The position numbers and the translations under genes were made by a program. 64,000 bases of DNA, taken from Phycicoccus sp. Root101. Lineage in GTDB: Bacteria; Actinomycetota; Actinomycetes; Actinomycetales; Dermatophilaceae. Below, in pieces: positions 34,396-42,489 of this stretch; position 1 is the stretch's first letter; the number at the start of each line of letters is the position of its first letter. The notes beneath the pieces are model-generated. The model worked only from the letters and a program-made list of their open reading frames with translations. It had not been told where the DNA came from and did no database searches. Location of the stretch: positions 310,001 to 374,000 of the forward strand of contig NZ_LMCM01000007.1 in assembly GCF_001426245.1 (NCBI RefSeq), read 5' to 3'.

Positions 34396-35574
34396 GTGTC
34401 CGACAGCAAGAACGGCCTGCTCGGCCTCGGGAGCCGCGGACCCGCGGTGCTCGACGTCCGCACCCGGCTCGCCGCCCTCGCCTCGGACGACCTGCCCGAG
34501 CTCACCGAGCTGATGGCCGGCTCCCCCGACCCCGACGTGTATGACGAGGGCCTCCTGCGTGCCGTGCGCGCCTTCCAGCAGCACAAGGGCCTCATCGTCG
34601 ACGGTGTCGTGGGCGTGGAGACGTTCGGCGCCATCGACGGCGCCCGCTGGACCCTGGGGGACCGCATCCTCGTCCACACGCCCGGCCACCTCCTGCGCGG
34701 TGAGGACGTCGTGGCGCTCCAGGAACGGCTCAACACGCTCGGGTTCGCCTCCGGCCGGGTCGACGGACGGTTCGGCCCCGAGACCGAGCGCGCGGTGCGC
34801 AGCTTCCAGCGTGCCTACGGCCTGCCCGGGGACGGGTCGGTGGGCCCGGAGACGCTGCGCGCGTTCGAGGACCTGCGACGCTCGGTGTCCGGCGGCTCCG
34901 CCAACGTGCTGCGCGAGCGGGAGCGGGTCCGTCGCTCCGGGCACAACCTCAGCGGGCGCACCGTCGTGCTCGACCCCGGGCACGGCGGCGACAACACCGG
35001 GGCCGCTGCCAACGGACTGGTCGAGGCCGATCTGGTCATGGACCTCGCCCGCCGCATCGAGGGTCGCCTGACCGCCATCGGTGTCGCGGTGGTCTACACC
35101 CGCACCGAGCACACCTGCCCCACCGAGGAGGAGCGCGCGGCCATCGCCAACGCCGCCGGCGCCGACCTGCTGCTGTCGCTGCACGCCGACTCGCACGACG
35201 CCGCCGACGCGAGCGGGGTGGCCACGTTCTTCTTCGGCCGCGACCGGACGACGTCCTGGTCGGCCATCGGCGAGCACATGGCCGACCTCGTGCTGCGCGA
35301 GATCGTCGCCCGCACCGGGCTCGCCAACTGCCGTTCGCACGGGCGTTCCTGGACCCTGCTCCAGCAGACGACGATGCCTGCGGTCCGCATCGAGGCCGGG
35401 TACCTCTCGCACCCCGCCGACGCCGCCCGTCTGGCCGACCCGGCCTTCCGCGACACCCTCGCCGAGGCCGTGCTCGTCAGCCTCCAGCGGCTCTACCTGG
35501 GTGACGACGACACCGCCAAGACCGGGGTCCTGCACCTCGGCGACCTGCGCGCCTACCTCGCCGCGCACCGCTGA
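34396..35574 (+). CDS. cwlM: N-acetylmuramoyl-L-alanine amidase-like protein CwlM
   Basis: A 392-residue protein with two peptidoglycan-binding-like helical domains (residues about 15-80 and 95-160; FGPETERAVRSFQRAYGLPGDG) followed by an Amidase_3 domain (about 190-370). Zinc ligands and catalytic Glu appear present: VVLDPGHGG, LVEADLVMD, LLSLHADS and RIEAGYLSH. There is no signal peptide, as in mycobacterial CwlM, which works inside the cell as a PknB-phosphorylated activator of MurA. GTG 34396 is chosen because GAGGAGG precedes it by 4 bases. The position after trxA matches Rv3915. It could be regulatory, enzymatic or both. Confidence 0.9.
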   Translation: MSDSKNGLLGLGSRGPAVLDVRTRLAALASDDLPELTELMAGSPDPDVYDEGLLRAVRAFQQHKGLIVDGVVGVETFGAIDGARWTLGDRILVHTPGHLLRGEDVVALQERLNTLGFASGRVDGRFGPETERAVRSFQRAYGLPGDGSVGPETLRAFEDLRRSVSGGSANVLRERERVRRSGHNLSGRTVVLDPGHGGDNTGAAANGLVEADLVMDLARRIEGRLTAIGVAVVYTRTEHTCPTEEERAAIANAAGADLLLSLHADSHDAADASGVATFFFGRDRTTSWSAIGEHMADLVLREIVARTGLANCRSHGRSWTLLQQTTMPAVRIEAGYLSHPADAARLADPAFRDTLAEAVLVSLQRLYLGDDDTAKTGVLHLGDLRAYLAAHR

Positions 35575-35603
35575 CCCGACCGGCCGACGCAACGCCTCCA
35601 ACT

Positions 35604-35636
35604 GACGAATCCCCTTGCTGGTCAAGGGGATTCGTC
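35604..35636. terminator. Bidirectional stem-loop between cwlM and parB
   Basis: GACGAATCCCCTTG pairs perfectly (14 bp) with CAAGGGGATTCGTC around a CTGGT loop. Located between the converging cwlM and parB genes, it can stop transcription from either side. Confidence 0.65.
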
Positions 35637-35682
35637 GTCTCCGGTGATGGCCAAGATGGGCCGCGGGCGCCTCTGGACGCCA

Positions 35683-35698
35683 TGTTTCCCGTGAAACA
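35683..35698. other. parS-like site (one mismatch)
   Basis: TGTTTCCCGTGAAACA differs from the perfect parS palindrome TGTTTCACGTGAAACA at one central base. It lies downstream of parB, in the gap to cwlM. Confidence 0.6.
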
Positions 35699-35782
35699 TC
35701 GACGCCCGCGAGCGCCCCGCTCACGGCGGCCGGCAGCCAGCGGCCGTGCCGTCGAGGCCTGCCGGGTGTGGGCGTCGCGGAG

Positions 35783-37003
35783 TCAGGCGCTCCGGTCGAC
35801 GCCGAGCATGTCGACGATGCGGTTGAGGTCCTCCACCGACGCGAACTCCACGGTGAGCTTGCCCTTGCGCTGGCCGAGGGCGATGTTGACGCGGGTGTCG
35901 AAGCGGTCGGACAGGCGGGCGGCGAGGTCGTCGAGCTGAGGGTGACGGTTCCCCGCGCGGGGACGACGGGGCTTGGCCTTCTCCTGGTCCCCGCCCAGGG
36001 CGACGATCTCCTCGACCGAGCGCACCGACAGCCCCTCGGCCACGATCCGCTGGGCCAGGCGCTCCATACCCGCACCGTCGTCGAGCGACAGGAGGGCCCG
36101 GGCGTGCCCGGCCGAGAGCACCCCGGCGGCCACCCGGCGCGCGACGAGAGGGGGCAGCTTGAGCAGGCGCAGGGTGTTGGAGATCTGGGGCCGGGACCGC
36201 CCGATCCGTCCGGCGAGCTCGTCGTGCGTGCAGCCGAAGTCCTCGAGGAGCTGCTGGTAGGCCGCAGCCTCCTCCAACGCGTTGAGCTGGCTGCGGTGGA
36301 GGTTCTCCAGGAGCGCGTCGCGGAGCAGGTCGTCGTCGTCGGTCTCCTTGACGATGGCCGGCACGGTGCTCTTGCCGGCCTCCTGCGACGCCCGCCAGCG
36401 GCGCTCACCCATGATGAGCTCGTAGATGACGCCCTCGGGCGCGTTGTCGAGGTCGTCAGGCCCCTGACCTGCAGGAATGGGGCGCACGACGATCGGCTGG
36501 AGGACCCCGATCTCGCTGATCGAGTGGACGAGCTCGGCCATGGCGTCCTCGTCGAAGACCGACCGTGGCTGCTTCGGGTTGGGCCGGATCGACCCCACCG
36601 GGAGGTCGCCGTACGACGCCCCCGGCACCGGCGCGAGACCACGGCCGCCGGTACGGTCCACGACCGAGGCGTCCGTGGCGTCCGCCTCCTGCCGGGGTGC
36701 GGTGGCACCCTCCCCGTCAGCCGCCCCCTCGGACCCTGCCCCGTCCCCGCTCCCGTCGGCCGTGGGCCGCTCGGAGGTCTCGGTCCGCCGTTCGGCGGCG
36801 CCGCCCTCGACCGAGGTCGTCGCGTCCGGGCCCTCCGTGAGGGTCTCCTCCCCTGCCGGGGTCTCCTGCGCACGGTCCACCGTCGTGGCCGGCCGCTGGT
36901 CCTGGAAGAACACGTCGACCGGACGGCTCGAGGTCGGAGAGGTCGGGGCGTTGGGGATGAGGGCACCCAGGCCCCGGCCGAGGGCGCGACGCTTCTCGCT
37001 CAT
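35783..37003 (-). CDS. parB: Chromosome-partitioning protein ParB
   Basis: A 406-residue ParB that binds parS sites and forms the origin-segregation complex with ParA. The N-terminal start [13 protein letters not shown] is the usual ParA-interacting segment. A long acidic/Thr-rich linker (residues about 30-115) is followed by the CTPase/ParB domain ([17 protein letters not shown], then [15 protein letters not shown]), an HTH ([22 protein letters not shown]) and a C-terminal dimerisation region ([20 protein letters not shown]). ATG 37003 lies 15 bases after parA. Its targets are close by, including three sites inside parA. Confidence 0.96.
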   Translation of the reverse strand: MSEKRRALGRGLGALIPNAPTSPTSSRPVDVFFQDQRPATTVDRAQETPAGEETLTEGPDATTSVEGGAAERRTETSERPTADGSGDGAGSEGAADGEGATAPRQEADATDASVVDRTGGRGLAPVPGASYGDLPVGSIRPNPKQPRSVFDEDAMAELVHSISEIGVLQPIVVRPIPAGQGPDDLDNAPEGVIYELIMGERRWRASQEAGKSTVPAIVKETDDDDLLRDALLENLHRSQLNALEEAAAYQQLLEDFGCTHDELAGRIGRSRPQISNTLRLLKLPPLVARRVAAGVLSAGHARALLSLDDGAGMERLAQRIVAEGLSVRSVEEIVALGGDQEKAKPRRPRAGNRHPQLDDLAARLSDRFDTRVNIALGQRKGKLTVEFASVEDLNRIVDMLGVDRSA

Positions 37004-37018
37004 GTGGGGGGTTCCTTG

Positions 37019-38350
37019 TCAGTTCTGCGCGGGGGCGGGCGGGGGGACGGGGCCGGCTGCCCCACGGTCGGCGAGCTCGGCGGCGGCGCCGAGGTACGAG
37101 AGCGCGCCACTGGAGTTCGGGTCGTACGTCATCACGGTCTGGCCGTGGCTGGGCGCCTCGGAGATGCGCACGGACCGCGGCACGGTGTTGCGCAGGACCT
37201 GCTCGGGGAAGTGGGTGCGGACCTCGTCGGCCACCTGGGCCGAAAGCCTCGTCCGACCGTCATACATGGTGAGCAGGATGGTCGACACGTGCAGCGTGGG
37301 GTTCAGGTGGTTGCGGATCAGCTCGATGTTCTTGAGCAGCTGGGAGAGACCCTCGAGCGCGTAGTACTCGCACTGGATCGGGATGAAGACCTCTTGGGCC
37401 GCGACGAAGGCGTTGACCGTGAGCAGACCGAGGCTGGGCGGGCAGTCGATGAGGACGTAGTCCGGCGTGGGACGGTCCGACGACTCCGCCTGCAGGAGGT
37501 AGGCGGTGATGGCGCGCTGGAGACGGGTCTCTCGCGCCACGAGCGAGACCAGCTCGATCTCGGCACCCGCCAGGTCGATCGTGGCGGGTGCGCACCACAG
37601 GCCCGGGATGTCGGGGCACTCCTGCACCACGTCCATCATCGGCGTTCCTTCGACGAGCACGTCGTAGATGCTCGGGACCTCTGCGTGGTGGTCGATGCCC
37701 AGCGCGGTGCTGGCATTGCCCTGCGGGTCGATGTCGATGACCAGCACCGTGAGCCCGGCCTGCGCCAGGGCAGCCGCGACGTTGACCGTCGTGGTCGTCT
37801 TGCCGACCCCGCCCTTCTGGTTCGCGACGGTGAGCACGCGGGTGGTCGGCGGTTTCGGGAAGACCCGCCCCGTCAGGGCGATCCGCTTGCGGGCGTCCTC
37901 GGCGACAGCGCGCGCCAGCGGGGTGTCGTGGTCCCCGTGCGGCAGGGACGAGGCGAGCTCTTCCCGCTGCTCTGTTTCACGTGAAACGACGGCCGCCAGG
38001 GCGTCCTCGGCCGCGGCCGAGTCCCCCACGTGCGACGGCGTGGGCCCACCGGCGACTGGCGACTCCGACGCGGACCCGGTTTCACGTGAAACCGGCGCGG
38101 TCGCGACGGGCGACGAATCGGCTGCCGTACCCGCAGGGACAGGACCTGTCGCCCCGACATCCTTGACATCAGCCGGGGTCGCGTCGTCTGTTTCACGTGA
38201 AACAGGAGCGTCAACTGCGTCGCTGGTCTGGCTCTCGACGGCTTGCTCCTGCTCGTCGGAGACGTTGGGCCAACCCACAGCGGTGCTGGGGCCCGCCTGA
38301 CGTCCGGGCCATCCCAGACCCCGGTTCAGCTGCAGCGCTGCTGTCGTCAC
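37019..38350 (-). CDS. parA: Chromosome-partitioning ATPase ParA with parS-bearing N-terminal extension
   Basis: A 443-residue ParA/Soj ATPase. The catalytic core begins at about residue 170 with the deviant Walker A (VANQKGGVGKTTTTVN), then DIDPQGNASTALG, and DYVLIDCPPSLGLLTVNA. The first 165 residues are a disordered-looking acidic extension containing three VSRET pentapeptides; the DNA encoding each is a parS palindrome. GTG 38350 is chosen because GAGGTGA precedes it with 7-base spacing; the ATG at 38383 lacks such a site. A start further downstream is possible, in which case the parS sites would be intergenic. It pairs with ParB to segregate the nearby origin. Confidence 0.93.
   Translation of the reverse strand: MTTAALQLNRGLGWPGRQAGPSTAVGWPNVSDEQEQAVESQTSDAVDAPVSRETDDATPADVKDVGATGPVPAGTAADSSPVATAPVSRETGSASESPVAGGPTPSHVGDSAAAEDALAAVVSRETEQREELASSLPHGDHDTPLARAVAEDARKRIALTGRVFPKPPTTRVLTVANQKGGVGKTTTTVNVAAALAQAGLTVLVIDIDPQGNASTALGIDHHAEVPSIYDVLVEGTPMMDVVQECPDIPGLWCAPATIDLAGAEIELVSLVARETRLQRAITAYLLQAESSDRPTPDYVLIDCPPSLGLLTVNAFVAAQEVFIPIQCEYYALEGLSQLLKNIELIRNHLNPTLHVSTILLTMYDGRTRLSAQVADEVRTHFPEQVLRNTVPRSVRISEAPSHGQTVMTYDPNSSGALSYLGAAAELADRGAAGPVPPPAPAQN
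37973..37988. other. parS site inside parA
   Basis: TGTTTCACGTGAAACG carries the perfect 14-bp core GTTTCACGTGAAAC. In the parA frame it encodes VSRET. Confidence 0.9.
38078..38093. other. parS site inside parA
   Basis: GGTTTCACGTGAAACC is a 16-base perfect palindrome containing the parS core, again encoding VSRET in ParA. It is 105 bases from the next site. Confidence 0.9.
38189..38204. other. parS site inside parA (perfect consensus)
   Basis: TGTTTCACGTGAAACA is the full 16-base consensus and encodes VSRET in ParA. It is 111 bases from the preceding site. Confidence 0.93.
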
Positions 38351-38482
38351 GCGGTCACCTCGTTGGCCATGGGCATCATCCAACCCTACGTGGGGGTGGC
38401 CTCACAAACGCGCTCGATCCCGCCGCACCACGCGGGTCCTCGTCCGGTCTGACCGCTTGGTCCCGTTGCGTCCAGCGCGGGC

Positions 38483-39229
38483 TCAGGCGTCGCGTCGGGA
38501 GGCTGTTCCCGGCCGCGTCGCCTTCTTGGCGCGACGAGCCTCCGCCTTGGTCGCCGGGCGGGGCTTCACGACGAGCTCCAACGTGACCGTGGGGACCTCC
38601 AGCAGGTCGCCTCCGTAGCGCTGCACCTGCGATCCCACCATGCCGAGCTTGCGGAGCAGGGGTGCGGCCGCCTCCAGCTCGTCGTCGGCGCTGCTGCCCT
38701 TCAGGGCGACGAGCGTTCCACCGGCAGCCAGGAGGGGGAACGTCCACCGGGCCAGCTTGTCGATCCTGGCCACCGCTCGAGCCGTGGCCCATTCGACGGA
38801 CAGCACTCCGTGGAACTCCTCGGCCCGGCCCCGGTGGACCGTGCAGTTGGTCAGACCGAGCGCCTCGATGGTGTCGGACAGCCAGGTCGTGCGGCGCAGC
38901 ATGGGTTCGACGAGGTGCAGGTGCAGGTCAGGGCGCGCGATGGCCAGCGCCAGGCCGGGGAGCCCGGCCCCGGATCCCACGTCCACGATCGCCGCGCCCT
39001 CAGGGAAGGCCTCGTGCACCACGGCGCAGTTGAGGATGTGCCGCTCCCACAGGATCGGGACCTCACGGGGACCGATGAGGCCGTGCGACACCCCGGTGTC
39101 GGCCAGGATCGCGGCGAACGCCTCGGCCACGGCGAGGCGGTCCCCGAAGACCACCGCGGCCGCCGCGGGTGCAGCGGGCGCGATGAGCGGAGCCTCGGCG
39201 GCGTCTCTGGGGGCGGGCTGGTCGCTCAT
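38483..39229 (-). CDS. rsmG: 16S rRNA (guanine-527-N7) methyltransferase
   Basis: A 248-residue SAM-dependent enzyme (GidB) that methylates G527 of 16S rRNA. The family segment FAAILADTGVSHGLIGPREVPILWERHILNC is followed by the SAM site IVDVGSGAGLPGLALAIARP near residue 82, then VEPMLRRTTWLSD and ATARAVARIDKLARW. A basic C-terminal tail (TKAEARRAKKATRPG) extends it. GAGGTGAC just before ATG 39229 supports the start. It is upstream of parA-parB in the same direction, as in most Actinobacteria. Confidence 0.95.
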   Translation of the reverse strand: MSDQPAPRDAAEAPLIAPAAPAAAAVVFGDRLAVAEAFAAILADTGVSHGLIGPREVPILWERHILNCAVVHEAFPEGAAIVDVGSGAGLPGLALAIARPDLHLHLVEPMLRRTTWLSDTIEALGLTNCTVHRGRAEEFHGVLSVEWATARAVARIDKLARWTFPLLAAGGTLVALKGSSADDELEAAAPLLRKLGMVGSQVQRYGGDLLEVPTVTLELVVKPRPATKAEARRAKKATRPGTASRRDA

Positions 39230-39289
39230 GTCACCTCGGGGTCGAATCGATCGGGCTGCGCCGACCAGCGTAGGGGCCGGGTCCGGCGA

Positions 39290-39341
39290 GGGGAAAATGC
39301 GCGACGGGCGCAGGTCCGGTGTCCCGGTCCTGCGCCCGTCG
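39290..39341 (-). terminator. Terminator after jag
   Basis: An 18-bp stem with one mismatch and a TGTC loop (39302-39341) is followed on the minus strand by a TTTT run near 39293. It separates the rpmH-to-jag group from rsmG-parAB. Confidence 0.7.
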
Positions 39342-39360
39342 GGCGGCGCCTTATCGGCAC

Positions 39361-39376
39361 TGTTTCACGTGAAACC
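39361..39376. other. parS site
   Basis: TGTTTCACGTGAAACC carries the perfect core and lies between jag and rsmG, 4 bases beyond the jag stop. Confidence 0.9.
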
Positions 39377-39379
39377 GCG

Positions 39380-40114
39380 TCAGCCCGGCAGCACGACGAC
39401 GAAACGGCGAGGCTCGACCCCGTCCGACTCCGACACCAGGCCGGCTGCGAGCACCTCGTCGTGGACCACCTTGCGCTCGAACGCGGTCATCGGCTCCAGC
39501 GACGCCTGCTGGCCCGACGCCTTGACGTCGGCGATGGCCTTCTGGGCGATGGTCACCAGCGCCGCTCGTCGCTCGGCACGGTGGCCGGCCACGTCGAGCA
39601 TGAGGCGGCTGCGCTCACCGGTCGCGGACTGCACCGCGAGCCGAGTGAGCTCCTGCAGCGCGTCGAGGACCTTGCCGTCCGGTCCGACGAGGCGGCGGGG
39701 CACCCGCCCTTCGTCCGAGTCGACGATGGAGACGGCAGCACGGTCTCCATCGACGTCCACGTCGATGTCGCCGTCGAGGTCGGCGATGTCCAGCAGGGTC
39801 TCGAGGAAGTCGGCTGCCACCTCGCCCTCCCGCTCGAGGTCGGCGGTCTTGGCGGGGCGACGACGGGAGGTCGAGCCGGAGGCTCCTGCGTCCTGGGCAC
39901 CGGTCGCGTCGGTGGCATCGTCGGAGTCGGGGTCGGCCTCGGTCTCTGTCTCGGTCTCGGAGGCTTCCGAGTGCGCGCTGACGGTGTCCGTCTCGGCGGC
40001 GTGCGCGTCGGTGGCGTCACCCGCGGGGGTCGCGTCGGTGCTCGCTGCGACCTCGGTCTGGCCGGCCTGGCTGGTCTCGTCGACGACGGTGTCGTGGTGC
40101 TCGGTCATGGTCAT
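39380..40114 (-). CDS. jag: Jag/KhpB-type RNA-binding protein
   Basis: A 244-residue protein (or 242 from ATG 40108). The first 95 residues are an acidic, Thr/Ala/Asp-rich extension. Residues about 100-175 form a KH-like domain (RRLVGPDGKVLDALQELTRLAV) and residues about 180-244 an R3H domain (MTAFERKVVHDEVLAAG then SESDGVEPRRFVVV). Jag/KhpB binds RNA and is tied to cell elongation and division in Gram-positive bacteria. It starts 5 bases after the yidC stop, so the two are probably translated from one message. The gene has the same position as Rv3920c. Confidence 0.92.
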   Translation of the reverse strand: MTMTEHHDTVVDETSQAGQTEVAASTDATPAGDATDAHAAETDTVSAHSEASETETETEADPDSDDATDATGAQDAGASGSTSRRRPAKTADLEREGEVAADFLETLLDIADLDGDIDVDVDGDRAAVSIVDSDEGRVPRRLVGPDGKVLDALQELTRLAVQSATGERSRLMLDVAGHRAERRAALVTIAQKAIADVKASGQQASLEPMTAFERKVVHDEVLAAGLVSESDGVEPRRFVVVLPG

Positions 40115-40119
40115 CGCTC

Positions 40120-41139
40120 TCAGTTGTCGGTCTGCGGCTTGGATTCCTGCACGGGCGAGCTCGCGGTGGCCGGCTTCGGCTTGCCTGCGGCACTCGTCTT
40201 CTTCTTCTTGTTCCGGCTCGGCTGCTGCCGCTGGCCGGACGCCTTGGGAGCCTCTTCCTCGGGCTTGTCGAGTCCCTTGACCCGGAACTCCTCGACCGGC
40301 TTGCCGCGCTTGGCCCGACGCTCCTGCATGGCCTTCTCCGCCGGCGAACCCGGGGCGGGCATCTTGCGGATGACGTAGAACTGCTGGCACATCGACCACA
40401 CGTTGGTGGTGAGCCAGTAGAGCAGGACACCGATGGGGAAGTTGACGCCGGAGATGGCGAAGAACAACGGCATCAGGTAGAGCAGCATCTTCTGCTGCTT
40501 GGCGAAGGGGTTGTCCAGCGCTGAGGCCGGCATGTTCTTCATCATCAGCTGACGCTGGGTGGTGAACGTGGAGGCCGACATCAGCACGATGAGCACGATG
40601 GTGACGATCTGCGTGGTCAGGCTGTCCGCACCGATGAACTTGTCGGAGAGCTGGGCACCGAAGAGCGTCGACTGCTCCGCCTGACCGGCCAGGGTGCGGC
40701 TGATCGGACCGATCGGCTGGGTCTCGCCCGAGGCGATCTTCTGCAGGCCGTTGAGGACACGGAACAGGCCGAAGAAGAACGGGGACTGCAGCAGGATCGG
40801 CAGGCACGAGCTGAACGGGTTGGTCCCGGTCCGCTTGTACAGGTCCATCGTCTCCTGCGTCATCGCCTGACGGGAGTCCGGGTCGGTCTTGCCCTTGTAC
40901 TTGGCCTGGATCTTCTGCATCTCGGGCTGGATGAGCTGCATCCGCCGGGAGGCGTGGATCTGCTTGACGAACAGCGGGATCATCGCCGCCCGCATGACCA
41001 CCACGAGGCCGATGATCGACAGCACCCACGCCGCGCCCGAGTCCGGCGGCATCCCGATCGTGTCGAACAGGCTGTGCCAGCCGTACAGGATCCACGCGAC
41101 GATCCATTCGAACGGGTAGATCAGATCACTGAAGCTCAT
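40120..41139 (-). CDS. yidC: Membrane protein insertase YidC
   Basis: A 339-residue YidC/Oxa1 insertase. The short Gram-positive-type N-terminus (YPFEWIVAWILYGWHSLF) and the conserved core (VVVMRAAMIPLFVKQIHASRRMQLIQPEMQKIQ, then NPFSSCLPILLQSPFFFGLFRVL) identify it. About five membrane helices are seen, with the conserved hydrophilic Arg in VMRAAMIP, and a basic C-terminal tail rich in Lys (RNKKKKTS). It inserts membrane proteins alone or with Sec. It lies between yidD and jag. The longer in-frame reading across jag is rejected. Confidence 0.96.
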   Translation of the reverse strand: MSFSDLIYPFEWIVAWILYGWHSLFDTIGMPPDSGAAWVLSIIGLVVVMRAAMIPLFVKQIHASRRMQLIQPEMQKIQAKYKGKTDPDSRQAMTQETMDLYKRTGTNPFSSCLPILLQSPFFFGLFRVLNGLQKIASGETQPIGPISRTLAGQAEQSTLFGAQLSDKFIGADSLTTQIVTIVLIVLMSASTFTTQRQLMMKNMPASALDNPFAKQQKMLLYLMPLFFAISGVNFPIGVLLYWLTTNVWSMCQQFYVIRKMPAPGSPAEKAMQERRAKRGKPVEEFRVKGLDKPEEEAPKASGQRQQPSRNKKKKTSAAGKPKPATASSPVQESKPQTDN

Positions 41140-41235
41140 GGTGTCCTCAATCTGGTGGTGGGCCGTCGGGCTGACGTCCCACCAGTGGTTCCGACCATGC
41201 AGTGCGTATGACGCGTGGCCGGCAGGTCTGGTGCC

Positions 41236-41505
41236 CTACCGCTGGGCTGCGGGCTGGGCGGGTCGTGCTGACTGGGCTGGCACATGGTCGACACCCCCGG
41301 CGGTCCAGGGATGACACCTGCCCAACCGCTTCAGGGCGAGCCAGGTTCCCTTGACGGGACCGAATCGCTGGAGGGCGGTGACTGCGTAGGCCGAGCAGGA
41401 GGGGTAGTACCGGCACGTCGGGGGCCGCATCGGGGAGACGAACCGCTGGTAGAGCACGATCAGGCCGATCAGCGGAGTCGTGACGACCTTGCCGACGGAC
41501 CTCAT
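41236..41505 (-). CDS. yidD: Membrane protein insertion efficiency factor YidD
   Basis: An 89-residue protein with the family pattern [31 protein letters not shown], including the conserved Cys residues, and [10 protein letters not shown]. It assists YidC-dependent insertion. The start (41505) overlaps the rnpA stop by 4 bases. Nothing notable lies in the 96-base gap to yidC. Confidence 0.95.
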   Translation of the reverse strand: MRSVGKVVTTPLIGLIVLYQRFVSPMRPPTCRYYPSCSAYAVTALQRFGPVKGTWLALKRLGRCHPWTAGGVDHVPAQSARPAQPAAQR

Positions 41506-41870
41506 CGCCGACCCGACCCCACCCGAGCGAGGACCTTCGGCAGGACCCGGTCCAGCTCGGCCCCGAGCTGCGCCGAATTCGCCTGCGCCGCAGCGGGATT
41601 CGCCCGAACGACGAGGTCCGTACCGGCCGGGACGTCGCTGAGACGGGCCGCCATCAGCGCCCGCAGCCGACGCTTGGTCCGGTTGCGCACCACTGCGCCA
41701 CCGACGGCCTTGGAGACGACAAAACCGACCCGCGGCGGTTGTCCCGCGCGCGCGTCGGTCTGTCCTGCATGGACCACGATGAGCGTGGAGCCTGCTCGGG
41801 CTCCCCTGGGGCCCCTGAGCGCTGCCGAGAACTCCGAGCTCGTGCGGAGCCGGTGCCCTGCGGGCAGCAC
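41502..41870 (-). CDS. rnpA: Ribonuclease P protein component
   Basis: A 122-residue basic protein that assists RNase P RNA in tRNA 5' processing. The family N-terminus [19 protein letters not shown] and the signature [14 protein letters not shown] are present. GTG 41870 is chosen because GAGG lies 8 bases upstream and it gives the usual length; a start at 41942 would overlap rpmH. Confidence 0.93.
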   Translation of the reverse strand: MLPAGHRLRTSSEFSAALRGPRGARAGSTLIVVHAGQTDARAGQPPRVGFVVSKAVGGAVVRNRTKRRLRALMAARLSDVPAGTDLVVRANPAAAQANSAQLGAELDRVLPKVLARVGSGRR

Positions 41871-41880
41871 AGGGACTGCC

Positions 41881-42018
41881 TCAGGCGGAGAGCTCGGAGC
41901 GGCCCTTGGCGCGACGAGCCGACAGGATGGCGCGACCCGCACGGGTGCGCATCCGCAGGCGGAAGCCGTGGGTCTTGGCCCGGCGACGGTTGTTCGGCTG
42001 GAAAGTACGCTTGCTCAC
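41881..42018 (-). CDS. rpmH: 50S ribosomal protein L34
   Basis: A 45-residue basic protein read as [20 protein letters not shown], then [19 protein letters not shown], which is unmistakably L34. GTG 42018 has a GGAG site 8 bases upstream. It heads the rpmH-rnpA-yidD-yidC-jag group. Confidence 0.96.
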   Translation of the reverse strand: MSKRTFQPNNRRRAKTHGFRLRMRTRAGRAILSARRAKGRSELSA

Positions 42019-42172
42019 GAGGTTTCTCCGTTACTGGTCAGGCCCGGTTGGCCTGCTGAGTGCTGGTGGGCGGCACGCGGCCGCAATCGGAAACCCGCGC
42101 CGCGACCGGCTCCTGGAAGAGAGCGACCACGGGGTGTCACGGGCATGCGAAAACGGCCGACAGGCCTGCTCC

Positions 42173-42202
42173 AAGGTACGCGAGCGTGAACGGCAGGGTC
42201 AA
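42173..42202 (-). promoter_or_regulatory. rpmH promoter
   Basis: TTGACC (-35, 42197-42202) and TACCTT (-10, 42173-42178) on the minus strand are 18 bases apart. The leader to rpmH is about 150 bases. Confidence 0.55.
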
Positions 42203-42295
42203 ACCAGCCCGTCGGCGGGCGGCACACGGGACGTACCACCCGCTTTAACACCGCCGGGGGCGACGTCCACGCGGACACGCCGAGGCTCTGCCCCG

Positions 42296-42318
42296 AATTT
42301 GCCCGGGACAGGCAAATT
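42296..42318. repeat. AT-rich inverted repeat upstream of dnaA
   Basis: AATTTGCC (42296-42303) and GGCAAATT (42311-42318) form a perfect 8-bp stem with a 7-base loop, in one of the few AT-rich patches of the 472-base rpmH-dnaA gap. The function is unknown. Confidence 0.7.
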
Positions 42319-42332
42319 TTCCGGAGTGTGGC

Positions 42333-42362
42333 TTGCTCCGCGGGGGCTGATGTTGTTAGCGT
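42333..42362 (+). promoter_or_regulatory. Candidate dnaA promoter
   Basis: TTGCTC (42333-42338) and TAGCGT (42357-42362) are 18 bases apart. The predicted leader contains DnaA-box-like sequences, which would allow autoregulation. Confidence 0.45.
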
Positions 42363-42380
42363 CCGTCCTCGTCCCGGTCC

Positions 42381-42413
42381 TTGCCCACAGGTTGTGGATA
42401 ACCATGTGGATGA
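42381..42413. promoter_or_regulatory. DnaA-box-like cluster in dnaA leader
   Basis: TTGCCCACA (42381-42389, one mismatch), TGTGGATAA (42393-42401, the perfect E. coli-type box) and TGTGGATGA (42405-42413, one mismatch) are spaced 12 bases apart, start to start. They probably bind DnaA for autoregulation or form part of the origin. Confidence 0.65.
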
Positions 42414-42489
42414 GGCACAGTGTGGACCGGACACCATGACCCTGCGACAGGGCAGCAACGCGGACACCGTCGAAAGGGATGTGGGACCT

